In this document: piece after piece, positions 24,852 to 34,090 of the stretch
How the letters are laid out: each line of letters opens with the position of its first letter
How positions within the stretch are numbered: the first letter of the stretch is position 1
Assembly (NCBI GenBank): GCA_002307065.1
Contig: DBTN01000012.1
Span: 4,139-68,138 of the forward strand
DNA: 64,000 nt
Reading direction: 5' to 3'
DNA from: Akkermansiaceae bacterium UBA1315
GTDB taxonomy: Bacteria > Verrucomicrobiota > Verrucomicrobiia > Verrucomicrobiales > Akkermansiaceae
Position numbers and translations under genes: made by a program
Notes under the pieces: generated by a model
What the model saw: the letters and a program-made list of their open reading frames with translations, nothing else
Database searches by the model: none
What the model was told of the DNA's origin: nothing

Positions 24852-26071
24852 TTTTACCCGAACAGATCGCTGAGATGCGAATCGCCCAACAAAAATGGGC
24901 GGCGCGTCCGGTTCGGCAGCGTCTGGAATGTTTGCAAAAACTGCGTGCCGAAATCGGCCGCAACGCGGAAAAGCTGGCGGCGTCATCCGCGAACGCTCGC
25001 AGCCGCCCGATGGCGGAATCGCTCACGGCGGAAGTTTTGCCGCTGGCTGAAGCTTGCCGGTTTTTAGAACGGAACGCTGCCCGGATTTTGTCGCCCGTTC
25101 GATTTGGGAAACGGGGTCGGCCGCTTTGGCTGACCGGGGTGAGAAGCGAAGTGGTGCGAGATCCGCTGGGAATCGTGCTGGTGATCGGCCCGGGAAATTA
25201 TCCGCTGCTTCTTCCCGGAGTGCAGATGATCCAAGCGCTGATCGCCGGAAACGCGGTGCTGCTGAAACCGGGAACCGGAGGGACGGAGTGCGCGCGTTTG
25301 CTGATCGCATCGATCATCGCCGCAGGATTCGATGCTTCGTTGATTCATTTGTTTCCCGAGTCGGTTGATTCTGTTAGATATGCCATCCGTCTTTTGCCAG
25401 ATAAGGTGATCTTCACAGGCAGTGCGGAGGTTGGGAAAAAAATCGCGGCGATGTTGGTGGATCCGCCGATTCCCGCGATCATGGAACTCAGTGGTTGTGA
25501 CGGAGTGATTCTCCGCGCCGACGCCGACATCGAACTCGCGGTGAAAGCGCTCAAGTTCGCAACAGCGCTGAATGCGGGAAACACCTGCATGGTTCCCCAA
25601 CGGCTTTTTGTCCATCGTTCGATTCTCACGGATATGGAAAAACTCCTCGGTGAATCGTTTCCCCCGCTCACTCCTTTTGAAGACGATCAAGAAGCGGCGG
25701 CGTTGTTGAATGATTGCACGTTTGCGCTCGGAGCCTCGATTTTCAGTCGCGACGAATCGGCGGCTCGGATCCTTGCGGGGAAACTTCAAACCGGTCTGGT
25801 TACGATCAATGATATCATTGTTTCCAGCGCCGATGCGCGGCTGCCCTTCGGGGGGCGTCGCGGCAGCGGCTACGGCTCGACGCGTGGCTCGGAGGGACTG
25901 CTCGAGTTGACTCAGCCGAAATCGATCACCGTCAGCAGCGGTCGTTTTCGCCCGGCCTATCAACCGCTGACGCCGATCATGGTCCGGGTCATCCTGGGCT
26001 ACACGCGCCTCACTCACATGGGTTTTCGCCCCTATTTCACTTCCATTTTTAAACCGCAGAAACGATCATGA
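24848..26071 (+). CDS. aldH: Aldehyde dehydrogenase of the carotenoid cluster
   Basis: The 407-residue protein is an NAD(P)-dependent aldehyde dehydrogenase, somewhat short. Seen are IGPGNYPLLLPGVQMIQALI, the NAD-binding FTGSAEVGKKIAAM, the conserved Glu region MELSGCDGVIL and the catalytic Cys in NAGNTCMVPQRLFV. In C30 pathways (staphyloxanthin, Methylomonas) such an enzyme oxidises a terminal carotenoid aldehyde to the carboxylate needed for esterification. Four-base overlaps on both sides (24848 and 26068) tie it to the flanking desaturases. The acid-forming role is inferred from context. Confidence 0.85.
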   Translation: MILPEQIAEMRIAQQKWAARPVRQRLECLQKLRAEIGRNAEKLAASSANARSRPMAESLTAEVLPLAEACRFLERNAARILSPVRFGKRGRPLWLTGVRSEVVRDPLGIVLVIGPGNYPLLLPGVQMIQALIAGNAVLLKPGTGGTECARLLIASIIAAGFDASLIHLFPESVDSVRYAIRLLPDKVIFTGSAEVGKKIAAMLVDPPIPAIMELSGCDGVILRADADIELAVKALKFATALNAGNTCMVPQRLFVHRSILTDMEKLLGESFPPLTPFEDDQEAAALLNDCTFALGASIFSRDESAARILAGKLQTGLVTINDIIVSSADARLPFGGRRGSGYGSTRGSEGLLELTQPKSITVSSGRFRPAYQPLTPIMVRVILGYTRLTHMGFRPYFTSIFKPQKRS

Positions 26072-27603
26072 ATCCAGATTCTCATCTTCCCATCGGAGTT
26101 ATCGGTGGCGGACTCGGCGGGCTCGCCGCCGCCTGTACACTCGCATCGCGCGGCCATCGTGTGGTGGTTTTTGAAAAAAACGAGTGGCTTGGCGGTAAGG
26201 CGGCCGTGCTTGAAGGGGAGGGATTTCGTTTCGACATGGGGCCGACAATTGTGACGCTTCCATCGGTGCTGCGGAGGATTTTCGAAGAAGCGGGTCGGAA
26301 GATCGAAGATTATCTCGATCTGATTCGGCTCGACCCCCAATGGCGGTGTTTTTTCGAAGATGGCAGCGTGTTGGATCTCGATCAGGATCCGGTGGCGATG
26401 GCGGAACGGCTCGAATCGTTTTCGGCGGGAAGTGGCGAGGGATATCGCGATTTCATCCGATTCAGCGAGCGTCTGGATGACATCTCTCGCCGATTCTTTT
26501 TTGATAAACCGATCGGCGGTATTAGAGATATGTTTGATTTTAAAACCGCTTTTGATTCGTCCGTGCTGGGCGATGTCATGGCGATGAAAATGGGACGATC
26601 GGTCGCGGGAATGGTGCGGTCATACAATCCCGATCCGCGTGTTGCCCAAATGATCGATCATTTCACTCAATACGTGGGTTCTTCGCCGTATGGTTCCCCG
26701 GCGATCCTTTGCGGGATCGCCCATATGCAGACAGACGAAGGGATCTGGTATCCAAAAGGCGGAACTCGCGCGGTGCCAGTCGCCCTTGAAAAACTCGCTC
26801 GTGAACTCGGAGTGGAATTTCGAACCGAGGTTTTGATCAAAGAAATTCTCGAAGAAAAAGGAATCGTCACCGGTGTGCGCACGGCGACAGGTGAGAAAGT
26901 CCAGCTTTCCGCAGTGGTTTCGAATTCGGATTCGGTCAGGACACACCGTGAACTGATCCAAGGTGAGGTGGGGAAAAAGTTCAGCAAGCGCCGCAAGTAT
27001 GAGCCTGCCTGTTCCGGGGTGGTTCTATATCTCGGATTAAACAAACGCTACGAGCACCTCGCTCATCATGATTTCGTTTTCAGCCGGGATCCGCACGAAG
27101 AATTCGAATGGATTTATGAAAAAGGCGAGCCCGCGCCGGATCCTACTTGTTATTTGGCTGCAACATCTTGCAGTGAATCCGGCACCGCGCCTGAAGGTGG
27201 TGAAGCTTTGTATGTCTTGGTTCATACTCCTTATCTTCGGCCCCACCATAATTGGAAAGAAATGTTTCCAAACTATCGGCAGGTGATCCTGGATAAGCTG
27301 AAGAGAACCGGTGGTATGCCGGATATCGAAGAGCGGATTGTTTTTGAGCAGTCTTTAACGCCGCAGGATATTCATGAACGCTATCGCGTGCTGAACGGCG
27401 CGATTTATGGATTGGCCAGTCATGGTAAATTTCTCGGTGCATTCAAACCGGGAAATCGCAGCCCCGATTTGAAAGGTCTGTATCTCGCGGGCGGCGCGGC
27501 TCACCCCGGGCCCGGCATGCCGATGGTGCTGATGAGCGGTTGGATCGCAGGGGATACCTTGGACGGCGATTCGAAATCCGAGTCGAAACGGAAATCCGCA
27601 TGA
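26068..27603 (+). CDS. crtP: Second carotenoid desaturase-like FAD enzyme, CrtP-type oxidase
   Basis: The 511-residue protein is a paralogue of the upstream desaturase: PIGVIGGGLGGLAAACTLAS, GGKAAVLEGEGFRFDMGPT and C-terminal LYLAGGAAHPGPGMPMVLMS. In C30 operons the second copy (CrtP/CrtNb) oxidises the terminal methyl to an aldehyde, which the neighbouring aldehyde dehydrogenase completes. Assigning which copy desaturates and which oxidises is inference from gene order. The stop overlaps the acyltransferase start (ATGA). Confidence 0.82.
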   Translation: MNPDSHLPIGVIGGGLGGLAAACTLASRGHRVVVFEKNEWLGGKAAVLEGEGFRFDMGPTIVTLPSVLRRIFEEAGRKIEDYLDLIRLDPQWRCFFEDGSVLDLDQDPVAMAERLESFSAGSGEGYRDFIRFSERLDDISRRFFFDKPIGGIRDMFDFKTAFDSSVLGDVMAMKMGRSVAGMVRSYNPDPRVAQMIDHFTQYVGSSPYGSPAILCGIAHMQTDEGIWYPKGGTRAVPVALEKLARELGVEFRTEVLIKEILEEKGIVTGVRTATGEKVQLSAVVSNSDSVRTHRELIQGEVGKKFSKRRKYEPACSGVVLYLGLNKRYEHLAHHDFVFSRDPHEEFEWIYEKGEPAPDPTCYLAATSCSESGTAPEGGEALYVLVHTPYLRPHHNWKEMFPNYRQVILDKLKRTGGMPDIEERIVFEQSLTPQDIHERYRVLNGAIYGLASHGKFLGAFKPGNRSPDLKGLYLAGGAAHPGPGMPMVLMSGWIAGDTLDGDSKSESKRKSA

Positions 27604-28388
27604 CGGGGAAAAGCCCCAAGCTTGACCGGTTTGGACTGCCCGAGATTTCGCCGTGGCTGCATCGTTGGTTTGCGGCGTATTCGAAGAGATACCTCCGGAA
27701 ACATTTCAACGCGGTCCGTCTGTTGGGAACCGCGCCGCCGCCGTTGCCAAGTGGGCGGCCGGTTGTGTTTTTTCTGAATCATGCGTCGTGGTGGGATCCG
27801 CTGGTGGCGCTGTTTCTGTGTCAGCAGTTTTTCTCTCAGTTTCGATCCTATGCACCGATCGACGCCGATGCTCTGAAACGATATGGCTTTTTGAAACGGC
27901 TTGGATTTTTTCCTGTGGAGCGCGGCTCGATCCATGGTGCTCGGCAGTTTTTCGGGTATTCGCGCGAAATTTTAGCGAAGCCAAATCACGCGTTATGGCT
28001 TACGCCTCAAGGCAGGTTTTCAGATATGAGAGAGCGTCCGGTTCGATTTGAGAGCGGAATCGGCCATCTCGCGGACTTACCCACCTCGCCTTTGTTGATT
28101 CCGATCGCGATTGAATATGTCTGGTGGTTTGAGCGGTCTCCCGAGATCTTGGTTTCAATCGGCGAACCCTTGAATGATTTCGGGTCGGATGAGCCTACCC
28201 GGCGATGTGAGGTTGCACTGACCCAGCTTCAAGACGAGCTGGCGGCGGCAAGTTTGCAGAGAGATGATCATTCATTCACCGTTCTTCTCGATGGATGCAA
28301 AGGCGTTGGTGGCATTTATGATCTCTGGCGTCGGTGGAAGTCTCGCCTTCAAGGGAAATCCTTTTCAGCCGATCATCACTCAACGTAA
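27600..28388 (+). CDS. PlsC-like acyltransferase of the carotenoid cluster
   Basis: The 262-residue protein starts at MTGKSPKLDRFGLPEISPWL (ATG overlapping the previous stop). It has the HX4D motif VFFLNHASWWDPLVALFL, and WLTPQGRFSDMRERPVRF sits where PlsC enzymes carry the FPEG motif. Members next to crtP and a glycosyltransferase (CrtO type) acylate glycosylated C30 carotenoids. It differs from the housekeeping PlsC at 7.1 kb, which favours a dedicated pigment role. The glycosyltransferase follows with no gap. Confidence 0.75.
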   Translation: MTGKSPKLDRFGLPEISPWLHRWFAAYSKRYLRKHFNAVRLLGTAPPPLPSGRPVVFFLNHASWWDPLVALFLCQQFFSQFRSYAPIDADALKRYGFLKRLGFFPVERGSIHGARQFFGYSREILAKPNHALWLTPQGRFSDMRERPVRFESGIGHLADLPTSPLLIPIAIEYVWWFERSPEILVSIGEPLNDFGSDEPTRRCEVALTQLQDELAAASLQRDDHSFTVLLDGCKGVGGIYDLWRRWKSRLQGKSFSADHHST

Positions 28389-29516
28389 ATGTATATCTCG
28401 ATCCTTATTGATGTCGTCTGCATCGCGGCACTGATTCCTGCGGTGCTGACCGTGGTGAATTGGTTGTTCTATCGCCCGCTTCCGAAATGCGAAGAAGGTA
28501 GTCTAAGCCGAGGGATTTCCGTGCTGATTCCAGCGCGTGATGAGGAAGGAAATATCGTCGGGGTTTTGGAATCCGTTCTGACCTATCCCGCTGCGGATTT
28601 GGAAGTCGTCGTCCTAGATGATGATTCCAGTGACCGGACTGCTGAAATCGTTGAATCCTTCGCTCGCCGCGATCCACGGGTCCGGTTGGAAAAAGCTCCT
28701 GCTTTGCCGACCGGTTGGTGCGGGAAACAACATGCCTGTTTCGTTCTGGCGGGTCATGCGAGTCATGAGCTACTGGTCTTCCTGGATGCGGATGTGAGGT
28801 TGACGAAAGAAGCATTGCCACAGATCGGTAGCTTCATGGGGCGCACCGAATCACCGGATTTATTGAGCGGCTTTCCCCAACAGATCACCGGAAGCTTTTC
28901 CGAAAAACTGCTGTTGCCTCTGATTCATTTTATCCTGCTTGGGTATCTGCCGATGTTTTTGATGCGCTGGAGCAAGCGCCCTGCATTTTCCGCTGGCTGC
29001 GGGCAGTTGATGATTGCGAAAAAACAGGCTTATCAAAAAACCGGGGGTCATTCGATGATTCGTTCGTCGCTTCATGATGGAGTCAAACTGCCGCGGCTTT
29101 TTCGAGAAGCGGATTGCACGACCGGTCTTTTCGACGCGACACCGTTGGCGACCTGTCGGATGTATCACTCCGACCGCGAAACGTGGCAAGGGTTGGGAAA
29201 AAACGCGATCGAAGGCCTGGCGGCTCCTGCCACGATCGGGCCGATGACCCTTTTGTTATTCGCGGGGCAGATCATGCCGTTTGTATTGCTTCTATTTGTT
29301 CCTTGGCTATCAAACCAAGATATTGCGCTTGTGCTTGCGGCATGTCTATTGGCGGTGATTCCGAGATGGATGGGAGTTTTGCGGTTTTCCCATCCGGTCA
29401 GCAGTGCGATTTACCATCCGCTTGGGATTGCTGCCCTATTGGTGATTCAGTGGCAGGCGTTTTATCGTCATCGAATGGGAAAACCCGCAGAGTGGAAATC
29501 CAGAAAGTATATCTAA
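28389..29516 (+). CDS. Family 2 glycosyltransferase of the carotenoid cluster (CrtQ-like)
   Basis: The 375-residue membrane GT2 enzyme begins with a hydrophobic helix (VVCIAALIPAVLTVVNWLFY). The GT-A core has GISVLIPARDEEGNIVGVLE, VVVLDDDSSDRTAEIVESF and the DXD-like LLVFLDADVRL. Three or four membrane helices end the protein. CrtQ glycosylates the carotenoid carboxylate in staphyloxanthin synthesis, which fits the neighbours. Sugar identity is not visible. The ATG at 28389 directly follows the previous stop. This is the last gene of the run; 87 bp without a clear terminator follow. Confidence 0.82.
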   Translation: MYISILIDVVCIAALIPAVLTVVNWLFYRPLPKCEEGSLSRGISVLIPARDEEGNIVGVLESVLTYPAADLEVVVLDDDSSDRTAEIVESFARRDPRVRLEKAPALPTGWCGKQHACFVLAGHASHELLVFLDADVRLTKEALPQIGSFMGRTESPDLLSGFPQQITGSFSEKLLLPLIHFILLGYLPMFLMRWSKRPAFSAGCGQLMIAKKQAYQKTGGHSMIRSSLHDGVKLPRLFREADCTTGLFDATPLATCRMYHSDRETWQGLGKNAIEGLAAPATIGPMTLLLFAGQIMPFVLLLFVPWLSNQDIALVLAACLLAVIPRWMGVLRFSHPVSSAIYHPLGIAALLVIQWQAFYRHRMGKPAEWKSRKYI

Positions 29517-29603
29517 CAGGATCGCCGTCGTACTTGCTTTAAGGCCTTAAGTGAGCGGGCTTTTCTCCTCGACGAGGCTCAGGGCATTTGATCCGTTGGG
29601 CGG

Positions 29604-30593
29604 GTGAGTGACGGACGTCTGCTGGTGGTGGGGCAAGGGCTGGCGGGGAGCTGCCTGTCGTGGGAGCTGTGGAATCGAAATGTGGATTTTCATTGGGTCG
29701 ACCGTGGAACCGGTGGCAGCTCGCGAGTGGCGGCGGGGATGATCAATCCGATCACCGGGAAAAATTTTGAGCCGAGCTGGCGGATTGCTGATTTTTTGCC
29801 AGAGGCGCTCGAATTTTACACACGGATCGAAGCGTGTTTAGGAAAGCGGTTTTGGTATCCTTTACCGGTTTTACGCCTGGCGCGTTCGGAGAAAGAATGG
29901 GGAAAGATCTTGGGCAAACTTTCGGAGCCTGCGGTCGCACCGTGGGTGGTCGGGGAAACGGACGTGACGAAGGAGTGGGTTGGAGGGGTAATCGTAAAAG
30001 GCGGCGGACGTTTGGATGTTCCGGCATTTATCAATGCGTCGCGCGAATTTTTTCGAGAAAAAGGAAGATATCACGAGGAAGAGGTGGTTTTTGATTCGAT
30101 CGGCCGCGGTCGGGTTTGGTGTGAGGGGGCAGCGGGATTGATGAGCGGAAGATATGGTATGCATCGCTGCGCCAAGGGGGAAATTTTAACGATCCGTGCC
30201 AACGGTTGGGATGAAACGCAGGCCCGGGTCGGGGGCGGTGGCTGGTTGCTCCCGGTGGGCAACGGAATTTTCAAAACCGGGGCGACGTATGAATGGAATG
30301 AATTGAATGACCTTCCAACGTCGGAAGGGCGGGCGAAGGTGGAGGAAATCGCGCGTCGCCTGGGTGGAGATGATTTCGAAGTGATCGGCCATGAAGCGGG
30401 GGTTCGCCCGATTTTACGGCGCAGCCAGCCGTTGATCGGGCCGGTTGGAAACGACTGGATGATCAATGGTTTGGGCTCAAAGGGATCATTGTACGCCCCG
30501 GGGATGGCGCGACGGTTGGCGGGATGGATGATGGATGGAATCGAACCTGAAGAGGAAGTCGACCTTCGGGTTTTTTTGAAACAGAATCTCTGA
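29604..30593 (+). CDS. FAD-dependent DAO-family oxidoreductase, candidate tRNA wobble-uridine oxidase
   Basis: The 329-residue DAO-fold flavoprotein has the FAD motif LLVVGQGLAGSCLSWELW, then SRVAAGMINPITGKNFEPSW and a C-terminal GVRPILRRSQPLIGPVGNDW. The start is GTG at 29604. The family includes MnmC's oxidase domain and the Bacillus MnmL (YurR), which turn cmnm5U into nm5U on tRNA. Its stop is immediately followed by the ATG of an MnmM-type methyltransferase that would do the next step. That adjacency is the main argument; a plain amino-acid oxidase remains possible. Confidence 0.7.
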   Translation: MSDGRLLVVGQGLAGSCLSWELWNRNVDFHWVDRGTGGSSRVAAGMINPITGKNFEPSWRIADFLPEALEFYTRIEACLGKRFWYPLPVLRLARSEKEWGKILGKLSEPAVAPWVVGETDVTKEWVGGVIVKGGGRLDVPAFINASREFFREKGRYHEEEVVFDSIGRGRVWCEGAAGLMSGRYGMHRCAKGEILTIRANGWDETQARVGGGGWLLPVGNGIFKTGATYEWNELNDLPTSEGRAKVEEIARRLGGDDFEVIGHEAGVRPILRRSQPLIGPVGNDWMINGLGSKGSLYAPGMARRLAGWMMDGIEPEEEVDLRVFLKQNL

Positions 30594-31181
30594 ATGACCG
30601 CTGGAATGTTAAAAGCCACCATGCCTCCTCGTCCGACGACCTTGGCTCAGGTTCTGTTGTCGGAAAGAATCGAGAAGGGGGATCGAGTGATCGATGCGAC
30701 GGCCGGAAATGGATACGACACGGTGTTTCTCGCAGACGCCGTCGGCCAGGCCGGTCGGGTTTTGGCTTTTGATGTGCAGTCGGCGGCGATCGCTTCGGCT
30801 GAGGAACGTGTCAAAAACGCCGGATTTTCAGATCGTGTCGAATTTTTTCAGAAATCGCACACCACCCTGGCTGAGCATGCGGAGCCGGGAACGATTTCGG
30901 CAGTGATGTTTAATCTCGGTTATCTCCCCGGCGAGGATCACGGAGTTGTGACCAAAAGTTCGGAAACCATCGTCGCTCTGGACGCGGCGGCCGGATTGAT
31001 TCGCGATGGAGGGGTTTTGTCGATCGTTTGTTACTCCGGTCATCCGGGAGGGGATGACGAAGCCGGTGCCGTTGAGAAATGGATGACGCTTTTGGCAAGT
31101 CGGGGGTGGCGCGTCGCGAAATACGGCGCGCTCGGTACGAAAAGACCGGCTCCCTTTTTGCTCATTGCGGCAAAAGGGTAG
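30594..31181 (+). CDS. mnmM: MnmM (YtqB)-type SAM methyltransferase
   Basis: The 195-residue class I methyltransferase has RVIDATAGNGYDTVFLADAV (SAM loop), VMFNLGYLPGEDHGVVTKSS and IVCYSGHPGGDDEAGAVEKW. This set, especially FNLGYLPG followed by Y.GH.GG, is the hallmark of the YtqB/MnmM family, which methylates nm5(s2)U34 to mnm5(s2)U34 in tRNA. The ATG abuts the stop of the FAD oxidoreductase with no spacing, implying coupled translation and a shared pathway. With mnmE at 14 kb and tRNA-Arg(UCU) at 42 kb, several components of mnm5U formation appear in one window. Confidence 0.78.
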   Translation: MTAGMLKATMPPRPTTLAQVLLSERIEKGDRVIDATAGNGYDTVFLADAVGQAGRVLAFDVQSAAIASAEERVKNAGFSDRVEFFQKSHTTLAEHAEPGTISAVMFNLGYLPGEDHGVVTKSSETIVALDAAAGLIRDGGVLSIVCYSGHPGGDDEAGAVEKWMTLLASRGWRVAKYGALGTKRPAPFLLIAAKG

Positions 31182-31202
31182 CCGACCGGTTTGTGCGAAG
31201 GC

Positions 31203-32684
31203 TCAGTGTTCGAGCATTTTGTCGATCACGTGGGCTTTATCATGGGTGGCCAACCGATCAACGATCGTGGCGCTGGCTTCGTTTAGCCCGAGGATGTCGA
31301 TCTCCGCGCCGAGGCGGCGATATTTATAAACCACCTTGTCCAGAGTCGCCACCGAAGTGATGTCCCAGAAGTGAGCGTGGGTGACGTCGATGACGACCTT
31401 GCGCGGGACCTCATCAAAATCAAAACCTTCATAAAACGCATCCGACGAGGCGAAGAAAACCTGGCCGGAGATATGATAGGTCCGCGTCCGGGTCGTTTCA
31501 TCAAACTCGTGGTTCATGCGGAACACCTGGGAAATCTTGCGAGCAAAGAACAGCGCGCTGAGCAGAACGCCGACGCCGACTCCCAAGGCGAGATTGTGAG
31601 TCCAAACGATGACGATAACCGTCGTGATCATCACCGCGCTCGTGCTGGCCGGGTGGAGTTTTAGATTGCGGAAAGTTGACCAACTGAAAGTGCTGACCGA
31701 GACCATCAGCATCACCGCGACGAGCGCGGCGATGGGGATTTGTTTCACCCAGGGGCCGGCGGCGACGATGAGAATCAGGAGGATCACACCCGGGAGCAGG
31801 GTGGAAAGGCGGGTGCGGCCACCGGTTTTCACGTTGATCACCGATTGTCCGATCATCGCGCAACCGGCCATGCCTCCAAAGAGACCGGTGACAAAGTTGG
31901 CGAGTCCTTGGCCGACGCACTCGCGGTTTTTGGAACTCTTGGTGTCGGTAAATTCATCGATGATCTGCGCGGTCATCAAGGATTCCAGAAGCCCGACGAA
32001 ACACAGCGCGAGCGCGTAGGGAGCGATGATTCCGAGTGTTTCGAAATTGAAAGGAACTTGCGGAATGAAAAACGTCGGAAGGCTCGCGGGCAGGGTGCCC
32101 AAGTCGCCGACGCGTTTCACATCGAGATCGAGTTGGATCGAGAGGATCGTTAGCACAATGATTGCGACGATCGGCGAGGGGATTGCTTTGGTGACTCGGG
32201 GTAAAAGATAGATGATCGCCAGACCGCCGGCGACCAATGCGTGGATGACCCAACTCGCGCCGATGAGTTCGGGAAGTTGTGCGAGGAAATAGAGAATCGC
32301 CAGCGCATTGACGAAACCGGTCATGACGGATTTCGAGACGAAACGCATCAGTTGGCCGATTTTGAAAACGCCGCAGAGGATTTGCAGGACGCCGGTGAGT
32401 AGGGTGGTTGCGAGAAGATATTGCAAACCGTGGTCCTTCACCAGATTCACCATCAACAGCGCCATCGCACCGGTCGCGGCAGAGATCATCGCCGGGCGTC
32501 CGCCGAAAAGCGAAACGACGATCGAGATACAAAACGAGGCGTAGAGCGCGACTTGTGGGTCGACTCCGGCGATGGTGGCGAAGGCGATGGATTCGGGAAT
32601 CAGGGCGAGGGCGACGACGATGCTGGCGAGGACGTCAGCGCGGACATTGGAAAACCAGGATTGGGTAATGTTGGGTGAGAGCAT
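31203..32684 (-). CDS. SulP (SLC26) family anion transporter with STAS domain
   Basis: The 493-residue protein has about 12 membrane segments. The first (DVLASIVVALALIPESIAFA) holds the SulP signature with the typical IPE turn, and GFVNALAILYFLAQLPEL, FVGLLESLMTAQIIDE and LPGVILLILIVAAGPWVKQI follow. After about residue 370 a cytoplasmic STAS domain ends the chain (VFFASSDAFYEGFDFDEVPR). Members carry sulfate, bicarbonate or other anions; GQGLANFVTGLFGGMAGCAM resembles BicA-like bicarbonate carriers, but substrate cannot be assigned from sequence alone. No carbonic anhydrase gene is adjacent. Confidence 0.88.
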   Translation of the reverse strand: MLSPNITQSWFSNVRADVLASIVVALALIPESIAFATIAGVDPQVALYASFCISIVVSLFGGRPAMISAATGAMALLMVNLVKDHGLQYLLATTLLTGVLQILCGVFKIGQLMRFVSKSVMTGFVNALAILYFLAQLPELIGASWVIHALVAGGLAIIYLLPRVTKAIPSPIVAIIVLTILSIQLDLDVKRVGDLGTLPASLPTFFIPQVPFNFETLGIIAPYALALCFVGLLESLMTAQIIDEFTDTKSSKNRECVGQGLANFVTGLFGGMAGCAMIGQSVINVKTGGRTRLSTLLPGVILLILIVAAGPWVKQIPIAALVAVMLMVSVSTFSWSTFRNLKLHPASTSAVMITTVIVIVWTHNLALGVGVGVLLSALFFARKISQVFRMNHEFDETTRTRTYHISGQVFFASSDAFYEGFDFDEVPRKVVIDVTHAHFWDITSVATLDKVVYKYRRLGAEIDILGLNEASATIVDRLATHDKAHVIDKMLEH

Positions 32685-32946
32685 GGAGTCAGAGAAGGCA
32701 GGACGCGGTGATGCGTCTGTTAGAGAAAAAGAAAAATCGGGGACGAATGCGTCCCATTTCCAGGAACCGACTGGGTTCGCGGACGTGGATCGTCAGGCGG
32801 AACAATTGCCGGATGACGGAGGAAACCGAAATGGATCGGAATCAATGGGGATCGGACTGCATGGGCGAAGCGAGATTCAAAGCGGCGGGAGAGTTCCGTG
32901 CTTGAAGCGAGCGGGCAAGCCCTTTTTTCCGGGCAGTCGCGACCGA

Positions 32947-34041
32947 TTATTTGGCAGCAGGAGCTTTCGTTTCCGACAGGAGGGCCTCCGCCGTCAGTTC
33001 CACGAATGATCCGGGAGAGCCTGCGTAGTGGATTTTCCGTTCGCCATCAAGCACGTAAGCGACTGGCCATGAGCCGACGCGATACTCACTGGCCAAGCGG
33101 TTTTCCGGGTCGGAAAAATTCGGCCATGAGACGGTGCCATCGGCCTGCATGGAGCGCAGTTTATCGACCGGATCGTTGTTCACGCCGATCAGAGCAAATG
33201 GGCGACCTTTAAATTTTGTATCGAGTTTGGCGGAGATTTCCAAAAACCGTTCGGCATCGGCGATACCGCTGTTCCAGAAAACGAGCACGATCACCTTGCC
33301 TTGATGGTCGGAAAGTTTCATCGGGCGTTTCGCGGAATCGAAACCCGCCAGGTCGGGAGCGACGCGGCCTTTCGTGAGGAAACGGATGACGTACAATTCG
33401 TCTTCGGCGAGTTTTGCGATCGAAACCTGATTGATTTCGACGTCGGCACTTTGGATGATGGCTTTGCGAAGATAGGTCAGACGTTTGCGCAACAACTCCG
33501 TGTCATCCCCGAGGGCTTTGAGCGTCATGGCCGTGCAAAGAGCGGCGACGCCTTGGATTTTTGAATCCGGATGATTGGCCTCGATTTTTTCCAACAACGC
33601 GAGGGAGCGCGGATCGGTATTGCCGGCGAGGGCGACGCATACCGGGATCAGTTTGTTGCTATTGAGATGTTTGTTTTCGATTGCTTCGCGGATTGCATGG
33701 GTTTCGCGCAGAAAGGTCGGAACCGTCGAGCCATCGGCTTCGGTAGTGACCAGCCCGGGGGTGACGCGGAGGAACCAGGCGGCGGGCTCGATGGTCCATT
33801 CTTGGTCGAGGGATTGGCCAATCGCCGACCACATTTGTTTGGCGTAAAGGGCGGGGTCCGGTCTTGCCTGCCAAGCGGCGGCTCGCTCGTTTTGGGTGGC
33901 GGCGGAGCGGACTTGCAGCGCCCATTTTTCGTTCACCAGTTGATACTCCTTTTCGATTCGATCCGCGGCGGCCGGAGTTGCGGAAGCGGAAGCGATCATC
34001 CACGCGGAAAGGAAGGCGAAAAGTCGGCACGAAGCGGTCAT
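32947..34041 (-). CDS. Secreted TlpA/thioredoxin-fold protein lacking the active-site CxxC
   Basis: The 364-residue protein starts at MTASCRLFAFLSAWMIASAS with a Sec signal peptide. An N-terminal helical region of about 200 residues of no known family is followed by a thioredoxin-like domain: PMKLSDHQGKVIVLVFWNSG, then EISAKLDTKFKGRPFALIG and the cis-Pro region GSWPVAYVLDGERKIHYAG. Where TlpA/ResA have WCxxC after VFWA, this protein has NSGIADAE, with no Cys. The fold therefore seems kept without redox chemistry. It follows dxr by 49 bp in the same direction. Confidence 0.75.
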   Translation of the reverse strand: MTASCRLFAFLSAWMIASASATPAAADRIEKEYQLVNEKWALQVRSAATQNERAAAWQARPDPALYAKQMWSAIGQSLDQEWTIEPAAWFLRVTPGLVTTEADGSTVPTFLRETHAIREAIENKHLNSNKLIPVCVALAGNTDPRSLALLEKIEANHPDSKIQGVAALCTAMTLKALGDDTELLRKRLTYLRKAIIQSADVEINQVSIAKLAEDELYVIRFLTKGRVAPDLAGFDSAKRPMKLSDHQGKVIVLVFWNSGIADAERFLEISAKLDTKFKGRPFALIGVNNDPVDKLRSMQADGTVSWPNFSDPENRLASEYRVGSWPVAYVLDGERKIHYAGSPGSFVELTAEALLSETKAPAAK

Positions 34042-34090
34042 CGGAGAAAGAGTGGCTGAAGGGTTAAGGAAAGCGAAGGTCGGGCGAGAT

